Of a DNA stretch of 64,000 nt, positions 11,342-23,511 are shown in pieces (the stretch's first letter is position 1; each line of letters begins with the position of its first letter). The position numbers and the translations under genes are program-made. Origin of the DNA: Brachionus manjavacas (lineage: Eukaryota; Rotifera; Eurotatoria; Ploima; Brachionidae); the NCBI GenBank assembly GCA_019054805.1, contig JAHQIY010000015.1:1682001-1746000 (forward strand), given 5' to 3'. The notes under the pieces were generated by a model. It did not search any database. It saw only the letters and a list, made by a program, of their open reading frames with translations, and had not been told where the DNA came from.

Positions 11342-12115
11342 ATTCGGAAGCTGGTGTCTGACAAATTCGTATGCGCGGAGCCATCGGTCTCTAGGCGAGC
11401 TTCCCGTGTGCTTAAAAAAATACGGCCGCCTAAAACCAGTGCCACCAAAGTTGCCAAAAATGCTAGGACTCATCCGAGACTGGTTGTCACTTGGCACGTC
11501 GGACAAATTGGATTTCAAATTATCACTTGAATTGTTGGCATTTGTTTCGCGGCTCTTGGCTTTGGGCACGAGTGGCCGGCTGTTGTAAGATAGATCGACA
11601 TCTTCCTGATTTGAATTTCTTCGATGAGAAGGCAGATTGGTCTGAGAGAAGTTTTGAGCGAAGTCAGAAGGCTTGTGGATGGACCTAGGACTGGCTTCGG
11701 AGTGGAGCGATGATTGAACCGAGTCTCGGCGCGAGAAGTTGTGAGGCGGTGATGTGGATGAATAGTTCGACGAGATAAAACTGGCATTGGCGTTTGGTTC
11801 AGCGGTTGTTTTGCGCATCAAAGACGCTTGTGGACTTTTGTCACTCGTTGTGGACGAATTTTTATCAGGTGCCGAATTGAACAAAGTGGAAAATGTGACT
11901 GGTGGCTGAACAGGCAGTTTGCGCCGCTGGGTGCCCGTCGAATTCGGGTAGTTGCTGCGGTTGTAGGCGCCATTTGACTGAGTTGCAAAACTTTTGTCCG
12001 ATATCAGGTCCGAATCGTCCGAAAAGCCTTTGGTAAAAATATTTTGAACATTGTCCAAAAAGCTTTCGGCATTTAGGCCAAAGTCAAACTTATCCAAGCC
12101 AATAAATTTAAACAT
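11342..12115 (-). CDS. unc-13: unc-13 alternative first exon with calmodulin-binding-like helix
   Basis: 258 codons from ATG at 12115 to the donor GTAAGT just below 11342, phase 0 out. It starts MFKFIGLDKFDFGLNAES and continues as a Ser/Asn/Pro-rich disordered region. It ends in RDRWLRAYEFVRHQLPN, which aligns in position and pattern with the amphipathic calmodulin-binding helix preceding C1 in vertebrate Munc13-1. An in-frame TGA lies just upstream of the ATG, and 12120-12240 is a GC-rich non-coding stretch resembling a 5'UTR. This exon cannot be joined in phase to 15137-15329. I infer a second promoter giving an isoform without C2A, as unc-13 genes of other animals have. Confidence 0.8.
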
Positions 12116-12119
12116 GTTG

Positions 12120-12240
12120 CTTTTAGTTCAAGTCGGTCCCGATTTAGTTCTGTGCTCTAAGTGGGACATGGGCGCTTTCATGGCGCTCTATCAAACTCGC
12201 TTGCATCTACGTCCTTTGACTCTTTAAAAGTAGACAAGCG
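12120..12240 (-). promoter_or_regulatory. probable 5'UTR or promoter of the short unc-13 form
   Basis: A GC-richer block directly upstream of the ATG at 12115, containing stops in frame with it and lacking a convincing splice acceptor. Position and composition suggest leader or promoter sequence. No core promoter motif is visible. Confidence 0.4.
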
Positions 12241-13130
12241 AACAAAATTTATCTGTAACAATGACAGGAAAATTTTACTAAAATTGATGGAATTTTTTAT
12301 TTGAAAAGTTTTTTTTTCTCATCGTTTTTTTATTAAATAAAATTTATATTAGATTTTTTATTACTTATTTTTGGATACTTAAAAAACAAGGCCTGGCAAA
12401 TAAACATGCTAGCACAAACACATTCAATTCTATCCTGTTTAGTTTAATAAAAATTTGTCACTAAAAACAAAATAAACAAGGAAGAAGCCTTTTTGTTTGG
12501 CATTTTGTTTATATTAAAACGTTTGACATAGGGACTAGTTAATATTCATATTGAGCTCTTAAATTTCGCTAAATATCAGTTGCCAATAATGACATTTCAA
12601 TTAGTCTCTGAAAAAAAAATTAATTGCTTGGTGCAAAAAATCCACCAAAGTACACTTCTCTTTCTCAGACTTGACAAAGCAGCTCAGTGTTTACTTGCGG
12701 ACATTCTAGAACGCACTTATAGAAATTCCATTAGATTAATTAAAATATTTTTATTTTTTTATGTTTTGTTGAGGGGAAAAAATATTCAATTATTCTAATC
12801 GAAAATTTTTGATCCCAAGTTCTATTAGCTCACTCAAGCATTCGACAAACTCCTAATAAGTTGAGTGTAAAATTTCACTAAAATAACATCAGCATATTTT
12901 ATTTTCTCTTCTTATCCGAGTCTAAAATGGAGCATTTTTTGTGGCTTGAGCCTATTGTCATCATCGGGTGCTCAGGTGAAAAAAAGCGTGCTCCGAGCCC
13001 CCTTTTAATTGACTACCTTATCATAATTCAAACAGAAATAATGTTTAAACAATTTGGTTCCGAGCGAATAATGAAAAATCGATTTCAAAATTGCTGAGAT
13101 TTCAAACGCATCATTTTCTTATATCTTTGC

Positions 13131-13391
13131 TTATCTTATTGATCTTGAAATTGGAATTAGACTTGAATTATTGATTTTTCTGTTGGCAGGAAGAGACAAA
13201 TGGAAGATTTTCAGAGACTGGTTAGCATACAGAGCTTCCGGTTGTGTGTGCATGCCGGCTACAATTTCCCACTGAGTTTTTGAAATCAAGCTCTTTTTTT
13301 GATCCGTTCCAAAAAGCTCTGCGAATCTAGAATGTGTTTTTGAGTCGAAATAAATGATTTTATTGCCAAAAAGAATGCAAATGCATGACAT
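13131..13391 (-). other. weak coding-like island in unc-13 intron
   Basis: The minus strand at about 13180-13340 is GC-richer than its flanks and open (LISKTQWEIVAGMHTQPEAL among others). No good GT donor is found at the end, so I cannot place it as an exon. It may be an unspliced remnant or an unrelated short gene. Confidence 0.2.
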
Positions 13392-15136
13392 TTCGACTCA
13401 AAAATTAATCTTTTTTTCACTTTTTTTTCAGCACAAAGCTTTTAACTATTCTTAACTCCCAATAAAGAAAAAAAACTCAAGCCATAAATTATTTAATTAA
13501 AATTTAAATTTCACTAAAAACACAAATTTTTGATCAATTATTCACTGTTTTGTGTGACAATCGGTTTTTTTCTCGAGTCCGAGGACAAAATGAGCTTTTC
13601 ATTTTCCCACACTCTCGAGCTCATTAACAATTTAAAAAATCATCAAAAAATTATTATAAATTAAACTCACAATTAAAACTGATATTTATAGATTTAATTG
13701 CATAATTTGCAGCCATAAAGCAAAAATAATATTTATTTTTATATTCTAAAAAAATACACACAAAGTTGATACATTTGTTGGCTAATGTTTATTATTTTTA
13801 TTTCGATTTAAATTGGCACCATTAGGAGGCAATGTGGAGAACAAAAATAATGATCCAAGAAACAGAGTTAAATAAGTTCTTCCATTTGATAAATTTAAAT
13901 AAATAGAAATTATGATTTTTTTATTTCTAAATTATTAATTACATTGATGACTAAAATAAATCAATGAAATAAATTAAATAAAAAACAAAAATTTAATAGC
14001 TTAAAACTTGTTGATTTCTTGACATAAGAGATGACTGGGCAACTTGTGCAAAATAGACTACCTTTGCTCATTGGGATAGAAAATAATAAGTCAGCATGAA
14101 AATTAAAATCGATTTTTGAGCTAATTAAAATTAAAGCTGTGTGGTACGGTTTGGCACCTGCTTGGTATCTTGATATGCAGGTCGTCTTTAAACAAGAACG
14201 TTTGGCCCTAAGAGACGTGTAACCAAATTAAGACTTGGAAAATTTCCAAGGTATCAAATAAAGCATATTTTTTAATAGTAACTCAATTCAGTTTTTTTTT
14301 TCCTAAGTGTATTTGAATTTTGTTTTTCTAATTTTGAACTACCTTTTCGAAAATAGATTTTCTCCTAGGAATTCCGCTTGTTTTTCAAATTAAAAAAATT
14401 ATTCTGAACAAATAATTCTCAAAGAAAATTCCCTAATTCGAATTAATTAAACTTGGTAATTTGATGGCATTTTTGAACTAATATTATATATGCGAAACTT
14501 ATCATCATCATCATCATTATTATTTTTATTATTATTATTAAATAAATCCTGTTTCCTTAGAAAAACAATTTGAGAACCTCTCATTAAAAGCATCTCCTGA
14601 ATAAATTTAAAATTGATTAACTCAAGCAATATTTTGTCTCTTTAGTGAACAAAATGTCTTGCATTTACCGATCTTTTATTTACCTTTGTTTTTTTTGAGA
14701 GCATGAGAGCCCAGCTTCAAACAAAATTAATAATTCAAATAGAAATAACAATAAAAATATTGATTTTCGAACTTTTTTTCATATATTTTTTTTTTCATTA
14801 AACCCTCAAAATTAAACGAGGAGCATACATTAGAAGATTAAAGAACTCATTTGACACAATTAAGCCCTGAAAAAGAGACGCGTTTCGAGCAAGCTCCACA
14901 TATTTGGTATCTGTTGAAAAAATTGTGTCTCGCGCACCAAAGTGCTTTTTTTCTTTCTTTTTATCAATATGATTAGGGTGCACGATATAGAAAACATAAT
15001 GCAAGTTAATAATTTTAAATAAAGTAAAGGTTTGATTAAAAATTTGATAAAGAACTCTTAAATTAAAATGGAAAGAATTTGACTTGATTAAAAGCAATAT
15101 GTCTTAGGACTGATTAGTCAAAGAACAACAACTTAC

Positions 15137-15329
15137 AGGCTGCATTATGGCTCAAATTTGCATCGTTCAGAAATTCCTCTTCACTAGACGTGTCACCATG
15201 CTGTTGTTGCTCAATATCGGGCAGTTTGCGTCCGGGCTCGGCCTCATTCAACTCATCATTTTGATTGATAGTTCCATTTCCCGAATCGTTTATTGAGCTC
15301 TTAAACGATGACATTTTATACTTTTTTTT
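15137..15329 (-). CDS. unc-13: unc-13 long-form exon after C2A
   Basis: 193 nt with acceptor TTCAAG and donor GTAAGT, phase 0 in and phase 1 out. It encodes KKKYKMSSFKSSINDSGNG followed by an acidic and polar linker ending NDANLSHNAA. No domain is recognised. Phase fits the 60-nt exon upstream and the 39-nt micro-exon far downstream. Confidence 0.7.
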
Positions 15330-15503
15330 CTTGAATAAAATTTAATTTTTTCTTTTTTTTTGTAAATTGTTTTAACTTTTTTTTTTTTAAATAAGAGTAG
15401 ATGAGCTTTTTTCAAAAATTTACAATATGTTGTCTATTAATTTTTTTATCATTAAAAAAATTGAAAAAAAAAGAAAACATTAATCAAAATAAATGTAGTT
15501 TAC

Positions 15504-15563
15504 CCGATTTTGAATGTTTTTAAAAATTAAAAATGATTCAGTATCAGACTCTAGGCTGGCATT
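15504..15563 (-). CDS. unc-13: unc-13 60-nt exon
   Basis: Twenty codons (NASLESDTESFLIFKNIQNR) between TTAATAG and GTAAAC, phase 0 at both ends, matching both neighbours. It is skippable without frame change. Confidence 0.6.
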
Positions 15564-15626
15564 CTATTAAAAAAAATATTTTCCTCCTAGAAATTATTTT
15601 TATCTATTGAATATTTTTTAATTAAC

Positions 15627-15948
15627 CTTTTTAAGCACGTGATCAAGCAAATCCAACTTTTGCTGCAGTTCGATGCTCTCGATTTCGTTTGATTCAACAC
15701 TTGAGGACTCGATGCGTGCGTTCAGCATCAACAAGTGACCAGTGCCAACTTGTGTGCCGACTATTATGCCGTCTTGCAGACACACTTCGGAGTCAAGCGA
15801 TATTTGTAAATCGTTTGATGCCTCATTGGCACAGTTTGACTGATTAACTCGAAAGAGTGGAAGCCAATACAAGCCCAAAAGATTGTCCCAAAGCGCGCCT
15901 CTGTTCCATAGTTCAATGGTTAATCCTTCATCTTGCTCATTAATCTCA
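15627..15948 (-). CDS. unc-13: unc-13 exon: second half of C2A
   Basis: 322 nt, phase 2 in and phase 0 out. It encodes FEINEQDEGLTIELWNRGAL, then WDNLLGLYWLPLFRVNQSN and a C-terminal helical part (IESIELQQKLDLLDHVLKK). This parallels the Munc13-1 C2A region ([30 protein letters not shown]). The C2A of UNC-13 homodimerises or binds RIM and is not calcium-binding, which fits the absence of the usual aspartates. The donor (GTTAAT) is weak. Confidence 0.88.
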
Positions 15949-16010
15949 CTTTAAAAAAAAATAATTTAAATTTTTTTCCTGCTTTTCCTGAGAGTATTTT
16001 TTTGTCTTAC

Positions 16011-16140
16011 AAAAAAAATTCCTCGTGCCATCTCGGCTGAACACCCTGGACCACTTTAGTAGTCGATTTGACAGCGCCAATTTTAACCACCACATAAGTG
16101 TTAAGATTATTCTCAAGTCCATTTATATGCGCTTCTTTTA
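16011..16140 (-). CDS. unc-13: unc-13 exon: first half of C2A
   Basis: 130 nt, phase 1 in and phase 2 out. It reads VKEAHINGLENNLNTYVVVK then IGAVKSTTKVVQGVQPRWHE and EFF, matching the VKSTT and QPxWExDF landmarks of the Munc13 C2A. Confidence 0.9.
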
Positions 16141-16387
16141 CTTTTAAAAAATTTTAGAAAATTCAAATTTTCCATCAATTTTATTCAGAAATTAAAGGTG
16201 AAATTTATTATTATTTTATTTTATTCTTTTTTTAAATTAATACAGCTAATTGATCAGTTTGATATTTGATTTTTGAAATTTTGTTTGAATATCATGTATC
16301 AGTCAAAGAATCGAATTCAAAAATTTATTTTTATTTTGAGTGAATGAACAAAATGTTGGAATGTTTCATGATGGATTAAAAGCTTAC

Positions 16388-16409
16388 CTATAACGCATAA
16401 AATTGACAT
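16388..16409 (-). CDS. unc-13: unc-13 first coding exon (start codon of the long form)
   Basis: A 22-nt exon: ATG followed by SILCVI and one base, then GTAAGC. Joined to 16011-16140 it gives MSILCVIVKEAHINGLENN, equivalent to the MSLLCVGVKKAKFDGAQ start of vertebrate Munc13-1. It is too short for ORF finding and was located by phase and family knowledge. Confidence 0.88.
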
Positions 16410-16662
16410 TTTTTATCGATTAATGAAAATGAACTTTCATTAGAAAATGTGCCGAATTTTAAATTTTTGAGTTATGCAACACATGAACACTGTTGATCAT
16501 GAGTCATTTAGTTTTAAAACGTAGAATATTTGTACTTTTCGTTTGTCTCTTGGGCTAATGTGCTCACCCGTTTACATTTTGGTGTTATCTAAAATAATGT
16601 CAAAATTTTGGTACTTTGGATGGGACTATGTGTGAAAGCAAGCTGAATGAACAAACTAAATC

Positions 16663-16682
16663 GATAGAGAGAGAGAGAGAGA
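16663..16682. repeat. (GA)n run upstream of the unc-13 long-form start
   Basis: An uninterrupted GA dinucleotide tract about 255 bases upstream of the ATG. Similar GA tracts occur at 7717-7728 and 30134-30150. It could be a GAGA-type promoter element or a simple microsatellite. Confidence 0.5.
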
Positions 16683-19600
16683 AATTATAATAATTCTACG
16701 AAAACCAAAACACATAAAAGAGAAATAATTATTCATGATGCATTCTTTCTGGTTATATGAGACTTATAAAAAAAATTTTGTTTTGTTAATTGAAATGGAA
16801 ATATTTGTTCAAATTATGAATCGAGGAAAGAAAATTCGATTCCATTTGAGCTTTTTAACTTTGGGCTGGTTGTGTATTGCTTCGATTTTTGTTTAATTTG
16901 TTTTGTAGCTGTGTGTTTGTTATACTTCCTAAAAAAAATTATTTTTAGTTTTTTATTCATATTAAAAATAAATAGACTTATAATGCATTTAATTTTGTTT
17001 GATCGATTACTGTCAGGTCTTTTCACCTTGAGAATTCGCTAGAGACCAGTAAAAATAGGCTCAAAGGTGTCTATTTTAATCGATTTTTTTTCAAACTCAT
17101 CAACATTAATTTATTTAATTCATAATTTGCTTTTAAATTTATTTCCTTTGATCATACAAAAAAACAAGTTATTTGCAATTTCAGCATTATCCTAATCTAA
17201 TTTGCCTAAATGTTAATTAAAGCCTGACCGATGCTTGCACGCGATTTTTAAAATTAAAAAATTAATTTAAACGATTTCTTTTCACTTGAGCAAAGCGAAA
17301 AATTTATCTCTTTCCTGAATAAAAATCAATTATTTGTCTGTTCTTTTTATAATTTTTGAAAATTTTTTTATCTGTCCGGAACAATAGCTTCTTGGGACTA
17401 AAAAAACTAAACTTGAATTTAAATTTAAATAGAGTAGTGCTATAACACTTGTTTTTATGAAAAATTTTACGTATAATAACGCAAATTTACGTAATTAAAA
17501 AAAAATAAATGAATATTTTCTTTTTAACATTTTTTTTAACTATAAAGTCAAAAAATTACGTAAATAGACGAAAAAAATTTAATTTTAATTTTATATTTAA
17601 ACTTGAATCCAAAAAATTTTTAAATTTTTTTGATCAAGAATTAGAAAAAATTTTTAAATTTCTTTGACTATGAGGCTGTAATTAATAAATAAAAATAACA
17701 ATGATTAAAAATTAGAAATCGTCAACTCTTTTCTGTCTTTCTTATCAAATAATTTTTTTTTAGAAATAAAATTTAAAATAGATCATCTTCCTTAAAAAGT
17801 TGCAATTTAGAATTAATTTTTTACTAGATGAATTAATTTTAAAAGACTACTGATAATTCATTTTTCAATATCAAAAATAAAAATTTTTTTTTGATTAAAA
17901 TAAAATCGATTATTGTTCGCCATTTAATAAAGATAAGCAAAATTCAAGTTTTTATTTTTTAAATTCTAAAAATTTCTACAACATGATTTCAATGGAAATA
18001 ATTTCACAAAGAAATAATTTAAAATCTAACAGAAGCAGGAACAAGATGACAGTAAATTCAAATATGTCAAGATTTTTTACACACGGCAGGTTTAAAATAT
18101 TTGTTTCCGGAAAAAAAAGAAGAAATGGTAAGTTTTCGGGTATCCGATAAATCTTGATTCATCAGTCTATAGTCAATTGAACATAATTACTTAGTTCTGT
18201 CCAAGCATTTTTCTTACTCATTTCAAAAAGTCTATACGAGGCTGTTAATACTTGAAGTTTATTATTAGTCTGGTGATGTTTAATGTTGTAAGAAGTGTTT
18301 TAGTAAATTTTAATTATAAGTTTACATAGAATTTAATAAATGTGAATTCAACCGTGACTTTTCTGAAAATTTGCTTACACAATCAATTTATTTAATTAAT
18401 GTGAATCACTTAGAACTAAATAACTAAAAATAATTTAATTTTAAATCATTCACAATTGTTTTTGTAGTCTTATATACAACTTTTAATTTTCTTTGTTTAA
18501 TTTTTATTTTCTTTCTTTATTTAATTCACAAAAAAAATTAAAACAAAAGGAATGTAAAGAGCGCTTTTGGCTCGTCAAACTTTCCAGAATTATTATTTCA
18601 AAATAATTTTTCAACTAAAAATAAATTGTTCACAAATATATTTGCTATAATCGAATTTTTTTTTACTAATCCAATTGATCAAATTAGTTAAAGCCAAACA
18701 AGAGGGAAAATTATAAATAGACTTGGGAGATAACTAAATACTATCTAATTTTTTGGCTTTTGAAACAATGAAATTTTTTAAATTGAAGCATGAAACAATT
18801 AAAGAAGGTAATCTACAACGTGAAATATTTATATTTGTATATTTTTCCACTTGGAAGCTTTTTAATTTTTGTTTTAAACACAAGTTTTCGTCTTGACAAA
18901 AAAATTATTAAATATTTTGAATTTTAAAACAAATAAATAAAATTTTTTGTTAATAATTTAAATTTGCACCTTTAACTCTTAAATGTTACTATTTGTGCCT
19001 CGTAATTGTTCTTTATTTTCTTTTTTTTCAGTTCATAAAAATATAGAAATTGAATTCTTATTATTTTGGGCTCTAATTTTAAAGAAAAAAGAGACATTTT
19101 TAAAAAAATATTTTCAAAATAATTCTTGAACCAAGTCCGAATTTTTTTTTAAACTTTTTCAAATTTCATTAAGCATCTAAAATTGTTTGAGCTATTTCAT
19201 TTCGGTCTTTATATTTGAATCTTGAGTTCTATAAAAAAATTATAAATTTTAAATTAAACACTGGTCATTATTTCTTTAATTATTTTTTAATTTTAAATTT
19301 TAAAAATATTGTATTATCCAAAATAATTTTTGAACCATTTGATATCAGTCTCTAACAATTAAATTAAGCATAGATTAATGTTTTAATTTAAAAAAAAACT
19401 CAATAATTAATTATTTTTATTCTCAATGAAAGATAATTTTTATTTTTCACGAGTTCATACCATCTGTTGACGTAATTTTTTTTCAAAAATTTCTAAACTA
19501 AATTATTTTCTTATTTCTTGTCAAAAATAACTAAATCAATTGGTAGAGGCTAGATTCTAAAGTTAGCTGGAAATTATTTAGAAAAAAAGATAGAAAATTA

Positions 19601-20093
19601 CATTGTCACAATGATAAATTAGTAATAATTTTTTCCAATTTAAAAACGCGAAGACACCTTTGTTTTTAGGTCTGAAATTTCGCTAACTCTTTGAAAAAAT
19701 AAATCATACCATTGACAAGACTCGACATAAATTTTTTGTTTATTTTTTTCAAAATTAGAAACACAAAAAATGAAATAAAATGGACAGTAGGTCCGAGGCC
19801 AGGCTGTCTAAATTTGGTCGCACATTTGGTCAAACTGCACCTGGATCGGCAAAATTTTAAAAATAAATTATTTTAATTTTTCCCTAGCTTATTTTAAAGC
19901 TCATTATATTTTAAATAAGAAATATAATTTTTTTATCTAGATCATACCAAATCTACTTAAAAAGAGCAAACTAAAAGCGCCAAAGTAGAATGCTTGGTTA
20001 AGAGCTGCACTCTTTTCTTCTAATAATTTCTCTACTAATTTCTAAAATCGTATGATTTTTTTGTAAAAATTTGAATCAATCTAGATAGGAAAA
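16683..20093. other. intergenic spacer between unc-13 and the ORP gene
   Basis: This divergent spacer is mostly A/T-rich. Possible 5' exon fragments of the ORP gene are an open plus-strand stretch at about 17982-18128 ending in GTAAGT (includes RFFTHGRFKIFVSGKKRRN) and a short one at 18771-18807 before GTAATC. Neither joins the main ORF in phase, so I do not call them. A GC-richer patch at 19780-19860 begins with an ATG but has no clear donor. The 17455-17580 stretch contains ACGTAAATT-type words similar to the foldback at 37653-37755. Confidence 0.5.
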
Positions 20094-21443
20094 ATGAGCG
20101 ATGAAACCCAAAGAGTTGAGAGAGAGCAAAAAAATTATGAAAACCACGAGTTCCGTGTGCGTCTCCAAAGTGAAATGATAGACCGGAGCAAGTACTCCAT
20201 TTGGTCGATACTGCGACAATGCGTTGACAAAGAGCTGTACCGGTTCACCATTCCGATAGTTTGGAACGAGCCGCTCAGCATGCTGCAACGCTTGGCTGAA
20301 AACTTGAAATACTCAAACGAGCTGCTGGACAAGGCGTCCGACTCGCTGACCGCCATTGACCGCATGAAATACGTCGCCGCCTTCCTGGTCAGCTCCACTT
20401 CGATCCACAATGGCCGACTCAGCAAACCGTTCAACCCGCTGCTCGGCGAAACCTACGAATACGTCTGTCCGGAAAAAAAGTACCGCATTTGCTGCGAACA
20501 AGTCAGCCACCATCCCCCCATCTCTGCCTACCATTCCGAGTCAACAAAGCTGTCCGATTCGAGGCCCAAATGGAAGTACTACGGCTCTGTTCTGCCCCAC
20601 ATGAAACTCAACATTCTGAACGCCAGTGTCGAAGCTGTCCCCGAGGGCATCCAAACTGCCGAGCTGCCCGACCACCACGAGCTCTACACTTGGCACAATT
20701 TCAAAGTCAACACTCACAACCTGGTCCTGGGAAAGCTCTGGTTCGAGCACACTGGAAAAACAGAGATCGTCAACCACAAACTGAAAATAAAGTGCTTGCT
20801 CGAGTACAAGTCGTACTCGTGGTTTGTGCGCCAAATGAACCGCTGCGAGGGCTACATCCTCGACTCCAACGACAACAAACTTGTCCTGCTCTACGGCAAG
20901 TGGGACGAATGTCTTTTTTGCACAAACAATGTCACCAGTCCAAGTGATTTTCACAAGCGGGTTGAGAAAATTTTGGCCATGGATGAGAAAAACTACGAGC
21001 AAGTTTGCCAAGACAAAAATTATTCAGATGTACAGCTGTTGTGGCAAGTGGACAAAGAAGATAGACCAAATGAGAAATATTTTAATTTCACAAAATTCAC
21101 CCTGAAACTAAACGAATTCCATGCCCAATTGAAAGAGGATGTGGTTTTTACTGAGCAGGACAATGCGATTAGTCTGGGTCCACTGCCGTCGACCGACTCG
21201 CGGTACAGACCTGACATGAGACTGTATGAACAAGGTGAAATAGACGATGCTGGACATGAAAAGCACCGTTTGGAAGAAAAGCAGCGGGAGAAGGCGCGCA
21301 AAATGGAATCGCAAGAGATGCCGGCATGGACACCCATGTGGTTTGTCAAACGCAATCATCAAGAGGTCCACAGTGAACAAACCTGGCATTTTACTGATGC
21401 ATACTGGAATAGACAATTTGACAAGTGTCCAGATATTTTTTGA
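20094..21443 (+). CDS. oxysterol-binding protein-related protein, ORP1/ORP2 type
   Basis: An uninterrupted 449-residue ORF that is almost entirely an ORD lipid-transfer domain. The hallmark EQVSHHPPISA lies at about residues 135-145 and GKPFNPLLGETYE-like LSKPFNPLLGETYEYV just before. Further matches are GKLWFEHTGKTEIVNHK, LYGKWDECLF and the C-terminal RYRPDMRLYEQGEIDDAGHE, HRLEEKQRE and FDKCPDIF ending. This best resembles ORP1/ORP2. It has no PH domain, ankyrin repeats or FFAT motif, and is close to human ORP2 in size (about 480). ORPs exchange sterols or phosphoinositides between membranes. A splice acceptor (ATCTAG) just before the ATG suggests a possible short upstream exon. The gene is much GC-richer than its surroundings. 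An AATAAA lies near 21544. Confidence 0.93.
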   Translation: MSDETQRVEREQKNYENHEFRVRLQSEMIDRSKYSIWSILRQCVDKELYRFTIPIVWNEPLSMLQRLAENLKYSNELLDKASDSLTAIDRMKYVAAFLVSSTSIHNGRLSKPFNPLLGETYEYVCPEKKYRICCEQVSHHPPISAYHSESTKLSDSRPKWKYYGSVLPHMKLNILNASVEAVPEGIQTAELPDHHELYTWHNFKVNTHNLVLGKLWFEHTGKTEIVNHKLKIKCLLEYKSYSWFVRQMNRCEGYILDSNDNKLVLLYGKWDECLFCTNNVTSPSDFHKRVEKILAMDEKNYEQVCQDKNYSDVQLLWQVDKEDRPNEKYFNFTKFTLKLNEFHAQLKEDVVFTEQDNAISLGPLPSTDSRYRPDMRLYEQGEIDDAGHEKHRLEEKQREKARKMESQEMPAWTPMWFVKRNHQEVHSEQTWHFTDAYWNRQFDKCPDIF

Positions 21444-23511
21444 TTTTTTTGTTTGTGTCCTTGAATCTATGTCCATCTTAGTAAATTTTTATTCGACTTT
21501 TTTTTTTACTAATTTTTTTTCTTAACTCTACCATTAATTATCCAAATAAATGTTCTAAATTTAGAATTTTTCGAAATTTGAACAGAAAAAAAAACAAATT
21601 GGAATAGCTATTTAATAATTGAGATTGATTGCCAAGCTAAATTTTGTCCAAACTAATAAAAATTCGATATATTTGGAAATTAAATATTTGATTTTAATTT
21701 TAATTTTAGGGAAAAATGCTGCTTGAATTCTTTGTTTTACGTAAATTATTCTCGAATTTTTTTTTTTATTTTTATACTAATTTAAAATGTAAATTAGATT
21801 CAAATAGAGTTTTTTTTTGACAATTTATCTTGATCAAAAGATAAATATTGCAAGAATTAAATTTGAATTTATTAAAAATGAAAAACATTTTTATTCCACT
21901 ATTATTTTTAAATCAATAAATCTGAGATATTTGTTTTTAAAAGCAATTTTTCAATTGAGGAATAATAAAAGCGTGATTTACACTCGAATTGTAAACCACC
22001 ATCGTAAATCGGAATCATTTTTTTATTTAAAAAAAAATAAAATTAGTTCTTTTAGCTGTGAAAATAAACTTTTAAATCATAAAATGAGAAAAAAATGGTT
22101 CAAATTCAATCTTGGCAACTTGAAGTTCATGATCATGACTACCTGATCAAAACTTAATAGACTAGAATATTTAAAAAAATGATGAAATAAGCTTTTTTAA
22201 TTTCTTTTCTAATTTATCTTAAATTGATTCTTCTAAAATCTTTATTTGAAAACGAATTATAGCTTTAAATGATATTTTGACATTAATTAAAAATATAAAG
22301 CAGCTAAAAAAAAATTTAATTTTGTATGGCATAATTTCAAAAAAATTTTTTTTTTTTTCCTAATTAAAGATTAAACAAATCATGTTTAATAAAGTTTAAC
22401 CATTTATTATTCAAAATATAGATAAAAATACCTTTTTTTTTAAATCTAAAACTAAAAATTTTGATTTGAAATTTACATTTGATCATGAACTTCAATTTTC
22501 TCTAATATTTTGGTTTAGATTATAAACAAAATTTTCTAAAAAATTTTAAAATCTAAAATAAACTTGTTCTTATTTAAAAGATATTTTTATTGATAACTAA
22601 TTGAAAACCGTTAAGTAAAAAATAATTAAAAGAGAAGATAAATTTTTTTAAAACTTTAACCAAATTATTAACATTAAAATTAACTTGTCTTTGTCTCATT
22701 TAATCAAATCATTCAATACTAAGTTAAAATGCATATGACCAAATAAGTAAATTAATCGTTCTTGTTTTAGTAAAGAATAATAAAATTTATCTAATTTAAG
22801 CAAAATCTGATTTTTCGGGTATAAAAATATTAATAATAGGAGGTAAATTAAAAACAAAAATAAGCTAATGATCAAGATAATTATTGTAAAAAAGGTTTTG
22901 AATATATTTTAACTATGAAATTTAGTAATAAAATTTTTGTTTTAAAAAAGCGGCAAAACTCTGCAAAAATTTGAACAGAATTGTATTTAACGTAATGGAT
23001 AAGCATGGTTAATTAAGCAAGAAAACATGTCTGCACATTAAATTAATTAAATATTTTTTAAATAAGAAACAAATAATTCATAAAATTCTAAATTAGATAA
23101 AATCTAATCTCAATCTTTTATATAAATTGTATTTTTCTAAATAAGACAATTAATATTTTTTTTATAATTCACCTAAAAATATTATAGTTCAATTCCTAAA
23201 AAATGACTCAACAAATTTAAGTTATAATTTTAAGGAATAGTGTTAATATGATCGAACCAATGCCAAAAACAATTAAAGGAGAAAAACATTTGGATATTTT
23301 TACTCAATTTCAACTAAAAGCTTTGAGATCAAGAGATCAATGTTGAAATTTTCTACACTTAAGTTTTCTAATTTAATAATATTAACCCAATTTGTACAGA
23401 TTTTGTAAAAAATATAAAAATTTTAATTTAAACATTAAAATGTTAAATTTTTTTCGGCTAAATTTAATATTGATTTTATTCTTTTTAATAATATGAAGTG
23501 TTAATCGAACT

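Noticed and set aside
14447-15097. ORFs with Asn/Asp runs and a short GC-richer stretch in the unc-13 5' intron
   Set aside because: The Asn/Asp run comes from a trinucleotide repeat (ATC/ATT). The 14850-14950 patch is open but has no usable donor, so I could not place it as an exon.
20313-21525. Several ORFs on both strands overlapping the ORP gene
   Set aside because: Antisense and frame-shifted shadows of a GC-rich coding exon. Only the 20094-21443 frame has ORD motifs.
21817-22146. 109-residue plus ORF
   Set aside because: Pure AT-composition product rich in Lys, Phe, Ile and Asn with no start context, domain or poly(A) logic.
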